In this document: one piece after another, positions 45,701-53,778 of the stretch
Numbering within the stretch: the first letter of the stretch is position 1
How the letters are laid out: every line of letters begins with the position of its first letter
Assembly: GCA_911728435.2 (NCBI GenBank)
Contig: OU452198.1
Span: 30,905,902 to 30,969,901, forward strand
Length of the DNA: 64,000 nucleotides
Source of the DNA: Apoderus coryli
Taxonomy: Eukaryota > Arthropoda > Insecta > Coleoptera > Attelabidae
Direction of reading: 5' to 3'
Program-made: the position numbers and the translations under genes
The notes under the pieces: model-generated
Databases searched by the model: none
Told to the model about the DNA's origin: nothing
Seen by the model: only the letters and a program-made list of their open reading frames with translations

Positions 45701-46229
45701 CGGTGGGATACCCTGTATATATTGGGAGTGTAAGCCTGTATATACTGTACATTCTTAAGGCAGGGAGAAAGTGCATGAAAGATTTATTTTGAACGGGGAA
45801 TCTAAAAATATATTCATATACAGGGCATTCCATTTTAAAAAAAACACAACTATGGTTCATTCCTTATATTTGGGACATACTGTATAGATTTTATTAGAAT
45901 TTTTGAGTTCTCTTGGATGCAGACAAACACAGACTGACATACAGACATTTTTTTAAAACTACGTAAAAATTGGGCACGTTGGGCTAAATGTATCAAGCTA
46001 AAAGGAAATTCTGTAGAAAAAATGTTCGGACAAAACACCCTTGTAGTTATATTTAGACCGTAGCAAATTTTGACTGCAATCCCATTTCAAAACAATTTGT
46101 CAATATTTCTAAAATATGTTTCTTTCATTTCCAATAATGTAGTTTTCAATAAGATAAGGAGGTGTTCAAAATGTTTAAATAAATTAATATCGCGTATTTA
46201 TTTCTATTTTCAGAAATTCGAAGAAGTAA
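42760..46229 (+). CDS. RING1/RING2-like (Polycomb Sce-type) E3 ubiquitin ligase, short form
   Basis: Exons 42760-42944, 43530-43685 and 44220-44399, plus a tentative 46214-46229, join in phase with GT-AG borders (178 codons). The N-terminus [20 protein letters not shown] and the RING domain, with all eight zinc ligands (CPIC, CLH, FCYEC, CPTC), match RING1/RING2 closely, as does [20 protein letters not shown]. In Polycomb repressive complex 1 this domain ubiquitinates histone H2A. The remainder is a basic, lysine-rich tail; the C-terminal RAWUL (ubiquitin-like) domain of true RING1/2, needed to bind CBX/RYBP partners, is absent. A stop codon (TAA, 44401-44403) overlaps the third donor, so unspliced message would end TRSKTK and the spliced one NSKK. 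No disabling mutation is seen. It is probably a diverged paralogue. Confidence 0.8.
42997..43180 (+). other. Cysteine-rich open stretch in the first intron of the RING gene
   Basis: The frame reads [20 protein letters not shown], then [13 protein letters not shown], with C-x2-C ... CC ... C-x2-C spacing like a zinc-binding loop, and ends at a stop near 43180. It could be a cryptic or alternative exon, or a chance frame. The upstream acceptor is poor, although a GTAAGA donor follows CCAA at 43146. Confidence 0.3.
45376..45890. repeat. Fragment of the TACAGGGTTATTCACGCC fold-back family
   Basis: Blocks of the 8820/56603 element occur here with a large internal deletion: ATTACCAATATGTGTGC, AAATTCGCCTAATA joined directly to AAACTTTTAGGAAATTAAAT, the terminus ATTCCGTGTCGTATGGCG, and later TTTGAACGGGGAATCTAAA. 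The neighbouring 45660-45770 sequence is an inverse match to 56512-56610, just outside the copy at 56603. Only one true terminus is present. Confidence 0.6.
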
Positions 46230-47136
46230 AGAAACTATATCTGCGCGTAAAAGCAAGCCGTAACAGTTCATCAAGACAATTTTCAACAACAATCATCAAT
46301 CAACGGCATCATTAGAAAGGGAATAATTAACATGTGAAGTACCCGTTAGATGGTACCGATTTTTTTGAAATATTTTTTGTTATTGTTAAATATTATGTAA
46401 TGGAAAATCTACTAATTAAAGTGTAATGTAATTAAATATTTTTATTTTATTATTGTGATTGGCTGGTGTGGAAGGTGATCCCTATTATAGAAATTCAGTA
46501 ACTAGACTATACAGGTTTTTCCTCCGGAAAAGACTGTGGTAAATATTAGGAACTGTATTAGATTATACAGGGTGCTTCATAATATATGCGCAGGACTTTA
46601 GGATGTGACTGCTCGTCTAAAAATATGAAAAAAAGTCTCTTAACTTACCCTCTAAAATGCACCATGTCCGAGATACAGGGTCTTGAAATTGAAAAAAAAA
46701 TCCGTTTTTTGCGAATATCTCCGGAATGGTTTATCGTACAGAAAACAGCTTTTGTAAGCATTGTCTACTCATAATAAGCTATGTTTTTTGTAAGAATTTT
46801 TAGTTTTAAATTCATAATTGGTGAAGATTTTGAAGGGGTAGTGGGTGTTTTTCTCCCCAATTTCTACGCCACTGGAAAAAGTACGGTTTTAAGATACCCA
46901 TTTGAACCGGCAATATTTTCTACACAAAAAAGATACTCTCGGTTATAAGCTCTAAAGTGGACCGTTTTCGAGGAAAACCAAGTTGTTGAAAAACATGGCC
47001 AATTTTTTGAAATAAATGTAATTTTTTGTAATTGCAAAATTAAAAAAAAAACAGAAACAAATCATACACAGTTAAATTAAATTTTGATGGTGTGGTTAAT
47101 GGGTTTTAGACAACGGTAAGAAAAACCAATTTATTT

Positions 47137-47177
47137 CATGCTGAGGTTTCGGTAATGTTTATTACCATCCTCAGGGC
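47137..47177 (-). pseudogene. Degenerate hammerhead, left member of a divergent pair
   Basis: Minus strand: GCC-CTGAGGA-T, stem II GGTAAT/ATTACC, GAAAC, then CTC in place of GTC, and a changed stem I strand. It is an inverted copy of 47222-47259. Core residues are intact but stem I no longer pairs. Confidence 0.5.
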
Positions 47178-47221
47178 TCAAACAACGGTTTTTCTAACAG
47201 AATAGAGAAACCGTTGTTTGA

Positions 47222-47259
47222 GCCCTGAGGATGGTAATAATCATTATCGAAACGTCGGT
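47222..47259 (+). ncRNA. Hammerhead ribozyme with one-pair stem III
   Basis: GCC-CTGAGGA-T, then stem II GGTAAT...ATTATC (one G-C pair replaced), GAAAC followed directly by GTC, then GGT pairing with GCC. CUGAGGA satisfies the CUGANGA rule. The CGAAACGTC ending is the typical form of Penelope-associated hammerheads. It lies in the loop of the fold-back element. Confidence 0.6.
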
Positions 47260-47929
47260 ATGAAATAAATTGGTTTTTCTTACTATTCAAAATTCCACCA
47301 ATAGACAATCAAAATACACTTCGTTAAATGAAATGTCCGCCGTTCAATGCACGCAGCAATTCTTCGATTTTTTTACGGTTTGGGAAATTTTGAAAACACA
47401 ACTTTTCTATCATTTTTTATTTTTTTTTAATTTTGCAATTATAAAGTTAACGTTTAAGTAGTAGAAAACATTAAATTTATTTCAAAAAAATTGACCACGT
47501 TCTTCAACAATTTTCGAAAGTTGATTTTCCTCGAAAACGGTCCACTTTAGAGCTTATGACCAAGAGTACCTTTTTTGTGTAGAAAACATTGGCGGTTCAA
47601 TTTGGTATCTTAAAACCGTACTTTTTCCAATGGCGTAGCAATTGGGGGGAAAAACACCCACTACCCCTTCAAAATATTCACCAATTATGAATTTAAAACA
47701 AAAAATTCCCACAAAAAACATAGCTTATTATGAGTAGACAATGCTTGCAAAAGCTGTTTTCTGTACGATAAATGGTTCCGGAGATATTCGCAAAAAAACG
47801 GATTTTTCAACACCCTGTATCTCGGACATGGTGCATTTTAGAGGGTCAGTTAATAGAGACTTTTTTTCATATTTTTAGGCGAGCTGTCACATCGTAAAGT
47901 CTTGCGAATATATTATGAAACACCCTATA

Positions 47930-49750
47930 CAGGCTGATCCACTAAGCGTGGCCAGCGGCTGTATCTCGGAAACTATTGGTCGTACAACCTTGGGGAATTT
48001 TTTTTTTCAATTAAAGTGGTCATGAGAAAATTCCAGAAATTATTTTCAAGTTCCGCATTTCGTCACAAGGGGGCGTTATTTCATTTAAAATTTTAAAATG
48101 CTTAATTTCTCCGAAATTTTCCAAATATAGATAAAAATGTGGTAACATCATTAAAAAGACTAGATAATTTTGCACCACTTTTGTCTGAGGCTTGTTGATG
48201 TATCATCTTTAATAAGAGTGGGGGAAGCCATTCAATGTGTAATTCTTTAAATAACTGTAACTTCTAAACGCCTTATTCGATTTTAACAAACTTGAGGGCG
48301 TTTCGAAGAGAAAACCAAGCATCCAAACATGTTACATCAGGAGACGTGGCCGGCTAAGGAAAGTTACTTCCTCTCCCAATCCACCGGTCTGGAAAATGTT
48401 CATTAAGAAAATTGCGAACACGAAGGGAAAAATGAGAAGGACACCCATCAAGTTGTAGCCACATGCTTCTTCTCACATGTAAAGGAACATTTCACGTCTC
48501 AAAATACCTTCAAAAATATGCCGACCAATAAGCATGCCGTTAATTGTGCCACACCAAAAATTACAGGTGCATTGATGTTGATTATCAACTAAACGCATCC
48601 AGTGTGGGTTGTTTTCTGACCAAAAATGCATGTTGTGCAAATTACCCTCCCAGTATTGGTAAATGATGCCTCATCTGTCCATAATATTTGAGACAAAAAG
48701 TGTGGATTATTTCTTATCATGTTTTTTACCCAATAACAATAGTTTAATCTCATATCAAAATCAGAATCACTTAGGGCTTGACATAACACTACATGGTAAG
48801 GATATTTTTTTCCACAAGGATTCTATGAATTGTGCCGTAACTAAGGTCCAAATCTCTGGCCATTTCCCTTATAGTACTATGGGGTTCTGGGTTAACATAT
48901 GCCAGTACATTAATAACTGCGTCCTCTGTCCTTGCAGGACGGCGTCTTCTTATGGATGGTACAGGCCGAACACAACCATATTGTCTCAAACAGCAAGTTA
49001 AACGTTGAACAACTCTCCGTGAATGGTGAACTCTGTGAGGATAACGCAAAGCGTATTCTCTTGAAACCACCACTGCATTTTCAATTGATTGAAAATAAAT
49101 AACTAACATCTCGTATGCTTCTTCGTTTGTAAACGGCATTCTAACCAAACAAATATTAGCTATTGCTTCAAATTAAATATTAATTATTTAACACTATTTG
49201 AGTAATTGTTAAAACACGTTTAGAAAATGTCACATACAATTTTACATAGAAATGTCAGTAGTGTTGTCTAATAAATAATCTAATTTATCTCCATGGAAAC
49301 CTGCCAAATTTGTTTGACGGCTATATGTATCTTGATTTATTTTTTAGAAGGCCCAGATTATTGTTTTGGCGATAACGTTGAAACGAACAAAGATATCGAA
49401 CTGCGATTTTCACATTTTTCTTGCAAATATAATGTAGTTTGCGATTATGGGATTGTAGTTATGCCGTGCAATTTAAGTTTTTGGAGAAAAATCTGTAATG
49501 ATTACAAATTGCGCCCTCTGGCAAGTTTATTAGGAACTATTGTGTATTTGCGGATACCACGGTTAAAAATGCTTGGTTTTCTCTTCCAATCAATCTCAAG
49601 TCTGTCAAAATTGAATAAGTGGTTTAGAAATTACAGCAATTTAAATAATTATACTTTGAATGGCTTCCCCCACTCTTATTAAGGATCATACATCAATAAG
49701 CCTTAGACAAAAGTGGTGTAAAATCATCTAGGCGGAAGTGGATCAGCCTG
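47930..49750. mobile_element. Full-length Tc1/mariner-like transposon with TA duplication
   Basis: TA|CAGGCTGATCCACT at 47930 and AGTGGATCAGCCTG|TA ending 49750 give a 1821-base element. The inner terminal repeats also match (CACCACTTTTGTCT, AAGAGTGGGGGAAGCCATTC), but the left side has about 200 extra bases (CAGCGGCTGTATCTCGG...), so one end was altered. It carries a nearly complete transposase on the minus strand. Confidence 0.8.
48290..49148 (-). pseudogene. DUF4817/DDE-type transposase of the 47930 transposon
   Basis: The 119-residue first part has the family start FTNEEAYEMLVIYFQ, then ENAVVVSREYALRYPHR, two helix-turn-helix units and a basic RRRRPAR linker. After a frameshift comes HFLSQILWTDEASFTNTG (first D). 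Further minus-strand sequence gives WLQLDGCPSHFSLRVRNFLN (second D; usually QQDGAPPHY) and PDRWIGRGS, then SPDVTCLDAW (third D). Frameshifts and a stop make it inactive, but all three catalytic positions remain readable. Confidence 0.75.
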
Positions 49751-49759
49751 TATAGAAAA

Positions 49760-49990
49760 AAATCGGTTGTGTCGCCTCAACACTTTCCCGACAACCAGAA
49801 TTTTAATACTTATTATTATAATAATTGTATTATTTTCATTATTTCCAATAAACTAACATAACAAAGTAACTACGTTATTCAAAAATTATAAAAAAAATAT
49901 TCCCATAGCTGGGATTCGAACCCAGAAACTTCCGCATACGAAGCGCACGCTCCATCAATGACGCCAAAAACTCTTTATCAAATTAGTTTA
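49760..49990 (-). repeat. tRNA-derived SINE, copy 2, with LINE-like 3' tail
   Basis: On the minus strand: TGGCGTCATTGATGGAGCG (A box), a degenerate anticodon arm with loop TTCGTAT, and GGGTTCGAATCCCAGC (B box, 49918-49933). A T-rich body ends in GTTAGTTTATTGGAAATAAT and a (TTA)n-like stretch. The tail and the following CGACACAACCGAT match the 3' end of the family A LINE at 4020-4150 and the stretch at 55520-55600. Confidence 0.65.
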
Positions 49991-50050
49991 TTATCTCTAA
50001 GAATAAGAGTTATACGTATATATCTCGTGCTAGTATAAGCTCCTCGTCAA

Positions 50051-50157
50051 TGTTGGAAATTTGGGTCACACTGCCTACCGATCACCCCTGATGAGATGTG
50101 GATCAACGAAACGGCCCGTCTGGTGAAGGCATGGTAGTATGAAACAAATTTCCAACA
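50051..50157 (+). ncRNA. Hammerhead ribozyme inside a long hairpin
   Basis: The outer stem TGTTGGAAATTTG/CAAATTTCCAACA is 13 perfect pairs. Inside it, TGCC/GGCA and TCACC/GGTGA extend stem I. The core is CTGATGA (50088-50094), stem II is short (G-C, U-A, G-C with a mismatch), then GAAA, stem III ACG(G)/(C)CGT and cleavage after GTC (50118-50120). The pair next to the core is a C-U mismatch. Here stem III is longer than in the other minimal copies. Confidence 0.65.
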
Positions 50158-50366
50158 TAACTAAAAGTCTTGTTACTTTGTGTAACAAGCAATTCGTAAT
50201 TTCAATTATGATTTATAAAGAGAAAAAACATACATAATACTTTATTTAACAGTTTTTAATATTTGAGATACATTTTCACGAGGTGACAGGAGTGCATTAT
50301 TCTATGAATCGTTAATTCTTAGTTTCTGTGCACATTGCAATGTAGTTTTTCGTAATCGACTGTATT

Positions 50367-50407
50367 GCCACTGATGATGGACCTTGAAGCTCCGAAACAT
50401 GTTTGGT
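50367..50407 (+). ncRNA. Hammerhead ribozyme, minimal stem III type
   Basis: GCCA-CTGATGA-T, stem II GGA/TCC plus a second pairing CT/AG beyond a C-C mismatch, GAAAC, AT, GTT, TGGT. Stem I is GCCA with TGGT. It is followed by a TTTCGTGGAAGATTGACTC tail related to, but diverged from, the GTGGAGTAGACG tails of the other copies. Confidence 0.6.
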
Positions 50408-50511
50408 AGAGTAATATTTTTGTTTCGTGGAAGATTGACTCTCATTCCCATTAAAAAAAAATCGATTTTTAACGTATGCAAAGGAAAACCATATACTTTT
50501 ATAGTTACTAT

Positions 50512-50637
50512 ACTATAAGGGATGTAAGTAATATTTACCCGTCGAGGACGAGTTTGCGCCCGAGCGATAGCGAGGGCTGGCAAAAAAGTTCGAGGCTGAT
50601 TAATGTACTTACATCCCATATAGTATATAACATTTTT
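50512..50637. repeat. Imperfect hairpin with CGAGG-rich loop
   Basis: The arms CTATACTATAAGGGATGTAA and TTACATCCCATATAGTATAT enclose a C+G-rich centre with CCGTCGAGGACGAG and GCGATAGCGAGGG. A smaller related hairpin (GGGATGTAAATTGACTTACATCCC, in two halves) lies at 52463-52488, on the other side of the Crypton. Confidence 0.7.
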
Positions 50638-50846
50638 CCCCCTCCCTGTATTGTATGTTTACAAGAAAATGCTGGATATATTTTTGGATTTTCATTATCA
50701 TTACATTAGATAGCATTTTCATTAAATTATGAAGGCAGCTGTGATCCGCTGCCAGAGCAACATATAAGCAGTTTTTATTTTATCAACAACGTCAAGTTGA
50801 CAATTCATAGCGAAAAGTTTGAAGAAGTCGAATTATTTGATTCTAT

Positions 50847-51905
50847 ATGGATAAAATGGATGTTTCAGACATAGAAGAATCAGCGAATATTGCTTGTTTA
50901 TCTGTACTACCGAAAAAGTCGAAAAAAGGTATGAAGCAGGTTATAAATCCTTTAAGAATTGGTGCCAAAGCAAGACGGCTACTGCAGTCTCAGAAACCTG
51001 GTTTTTGGCGTATTTTCACGAGAAAAGTGATTGATTGAAGTCCCCATCAAGCTTATGGTGTGAGTATTCGATGTTGAAGTCCACGCTTTTTATAGAGGAA
51101 AATATAGATATTTCTAAGTATACAAAACTTCGAGCATTTTTGAAAAGAAAAAATGATGGTTATATACCCAAAAAATCGAATGTGTTTAACAGGGAAGATG
51201 TGAATAGGTTCATGCTTGAAGCCCCCGATGATATATACTTATTGATGAAGGTCGTAATGGTAATGGGAGTGGCTGGGGCGTGCCGTTCTAATGAACTCTG
51301 TGAAATGAAAATGGACAATGTTAAAATAAGTCAAGAACTCATAATTGTGACCATTCCTGACTCCAAAAATGTAATGTCACGTACATTTACAGTGACAAAA
51401 AGTGACCACACTCACGTTTGTCATTTCAAAATAATTCAAAAATACATGGATACAAGATCCCACATGACGAATATTAATCCGCGCTTGTTTATGCGATATA
51501 AAAATGGAAAGTGCTTAAACTAGCCTGTCGGGAAAATACGTTTTCATCAATTCCAAGTAAAATTGCGAAATTTTGAGAACTTCAAAATGTATACTGGACA
51601 CTCTTTTGTTAGCAAATACTGGAGTTGCTGTATTAGTTATCAAGCGACATGGTGGATGGAAATCCGCTACTATTGCGGAAAGTTACGTAACTGAGAGCCT
51701 CAACAATAAAAAGGAAGTAGCGAATAAAATTTTATACAATAAGACCCAGCCAAAACTCTCTTGCAGTGCTTCAACAATGACAGAAACATTAGTTAGAAAT
51801 GAAGGATCTGTGGAGTCAGAAAATGTAATACACATCGAGAAGAAAACGTGTTTCCAAATTTTGTTTTTTTTTTTTTTAATTAAAGTGTCTCGACTACTAG
51901 GTCAT
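50847..51905 (+). pseudogene. Crypton-type tyrosine recombinase, copy 1
   Basis: The frame 50847-51035 (MDKMDVSDIEESANIACLSV...) is followed by a frameshift, then SSLWCEYSMLKSTLFIEENI, YIPKKSNVFNREDVNRFMLE, VVMVMGVAGACRSNELCEMK (first catalytic arginine intact), TNINPRLFMRYKNGKC, a break, YTGHSF with the following RR lost by a short deletion, LLANTGVAVLVIKRHGGWKS and TIAESYVTESLNNKK with the tyrosine. The usual GHSFRRTSATLL block is thus destroyed. Unlike copy 2 it has no intron before VVMVMG. The hairpins at 50512 and 52463 may mark the element's ends (inference). Confidence 0.8.
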
Positions 51906-51939
51906 TGACACGTGCAATAATTTTTACACAAACAAATAT

Positions 51940-52290
51940 TTACATTACAGTGGGTTCTATATCATTGCACATTTCTATTGATTTTAAATATCTTATAATG
52001 TTATTAGCATTTGCGGAGATTTCCGAGCACAGGATTGTCTTGATGTCGCCCTGAATACCATATTCGATTCGCTTGGAATGCAGGAAGAGACATTCGCGTA
52101 AAATATGTTGGACTGTAAGGCGATTCTCACATTGGCTGCACAATGGGGGTGGTTCTTATTTCTTTAACAGATATTGGTGTGCCGCTTTGGTGTGTCCTAT
52201 TCTTAAACGTCTGAGAATTACCGTGTCTTTACAATTTACTGTTGGGAATTTTTGCGGTATTGAGTAGCGTTCCAATGACGACAGTGTCGT
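51940..52290 (-). pseudogene. Non-LTR retrotransposon C-terminal fragment
   Basis: Minus-strand frame ILRRLRIGHTKAAHQYLLKK, a stop, then PPPLCSQCENRLTVQHILRE-C, and a degenerate end. The GHT...C-x2-C...H-x4-C layout is the usual C-terminus of CR1/RTE/Jockey-like ORF2. No RT is present. It belongs to a different family from family A. Confidence 0.65.
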
Positions 52291-52439
52291 TAGTGATGTG
52301 GACCATTGCATTTTCTATTTGGTGAATATTGTGAATAATTGTAAGAATAATTGTACCATTAATATTCATTTCAATTAATATCACCGAATTTTTTTCCAGA
52401 TATTTGTAATATGTTGATGAAATCAAGAATTAAAGGTAC

Positions 52440-53455
52440 TTATAATAATTTTAGAATATTTCCCTAGGGATGTAAATTGACTTACATCCCGTCGTTAAGG
52501 GCAACCAATACCTTCTTGAGTAACTTTCACTTACGTCTGTCAAAGCAGTGTCAAAATAGGTTGCTTACAATACAGGGCGGGTCCACTCTATATATTGAAT
52601 GAAAATATAAAAATATTAGATACCTACGGCTAAATTAATGCATGCTTAATACGAATTTGTTTAAGAAAAAACAACACAAACTAACTATACAATAAGTAGT
52701 CAAGATAACAGCAGCGAAGTTTCTGAAAACTTATCATAGGCATGCATGTTACTGAATAAATAAATAATAAACAGGTATGTAAAAAACAACACGCATATAC
52801 CTAGCTTTTCTTGGTATATGAACATAAGACATTTCCAGTAAGTATATTTCTTGTCAGGCATAACTTGGCATAATATCTTCATTCATGCCAATTTTTTGAA
52901 AAGTATGCCATTACAAACAGGCAGAGGAGTATCCAGGATATGGTCCAGATAAAATGGTACAAAATATCCGACTCAGGGCTAATTTTTTTGTTGATTCTAG
53001 TTTACGATGGTTCGTTTTAAAGTGCGTGTTATTTGACGTAACAGAAAAGTATACATGTTCGATCGTGTAGTAGATAAACGTAATTGCAAATGTTTTTCTT
53101 ATGGAAGCCCCTGTATATTATTAATTTTTTGGTTTCTCCATAAGATCGTAACAATATTTGATGTTTTATAAAATTCGCCTAAAGTCAACGGTTATCGAGA
53201 TATTTGCGGTTGAATAGCAAGCACAAAACGCACTCATAAAAACATTTTTGATAAAGTTTCTTGGTTTTTACTTTCTTGTCAATTGTTGCAAATGACAGTG
53301 TCATGTGCTTTTTAAAAATGATAATAAAATTTTGAACATCGATTCCTTTGTCTATCGTAAAAGTTTGACAAATTGAAATATTAATTATGATAGGATATGG
53401 TGGAGGTTTGTGAAATTTTCGTATAAGTAGTATCATAAGAATATCTAAATTTTCG
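52440..53455. other. No gene recognised
   Basis: Apart from the small hairpin at 52463-52488 the stretch is AT-rich with short meaningless frames. TACAGGGCGGGTCC (about 52571) resembles another Tc1-like terminus. Confidence 0.5.
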
Positions 53456-53559
53456 GAAAAAACACGTTGTTAAGTAATATCCGAGTCAAAGTCGAGGATT
53501 TTTGCACCTGCACGAATGCATTTTGTTAAGAAAAATATTACGTAACAACGTGTTTTTTC
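53456..53559. repeat. 17-base-pair hairpin with CGAG-containing loop
   Basis: GAAAAAACACGTTGTTA (53456-53472) pairs with TAACAACGTGTTTTTTC (53543-53559), and AGTAATAT with ATATTACG inside, around CCGAGTCAAAGTCGAGG. It is one of several hairpins of this style in the window. Confidence 0.75.
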
Positions 53560-53778
53560 GATTTTCGAGGAAAAATTAGATGTCCTAATGGTATTTGACA
53601 AGACTATTTCATGGGTAACACATTATTCTGCACATAGCTTACAAAATCAGAAAAATTGTTTAGCATCATTTTCTGGTGTCCTAGGAGAACATAATTATTT
53701 GTTAACAAAGGTATTTTAATTTTTGGTGACAACAGCTGTCAAGTTTTGCCGCGGATAAACTCATGGTACAATAACTCT

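Larger units (their letters stand above)
46568..47927. mobile_element. 1.36-kb fold-back element, TA-flanked
   Basis: Arms of about 500 bases (46568-47060 and 47390-47927) are inverted copies: CAGGGTGCTTCATAATATAT at the left and ATATATTATGAAACACCCTA at the right. The central loop holds an inserted divergent hammerhead pair (47119-47285). There is no coding capacity. The termini TA|CAGGGTG are of the Tc1/mariner kind. It abuts the next transposon, sharing a single TA at 47928-47929. Confidence 0.75.

Noticed and set aside
46214..46315. A longer last exon of the RING gene in the frame [12 protein letters not shown]...
   Set aside because: That frame does not match the phase of the exon ending at 44399. 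The in-phase reading stops after four residues.
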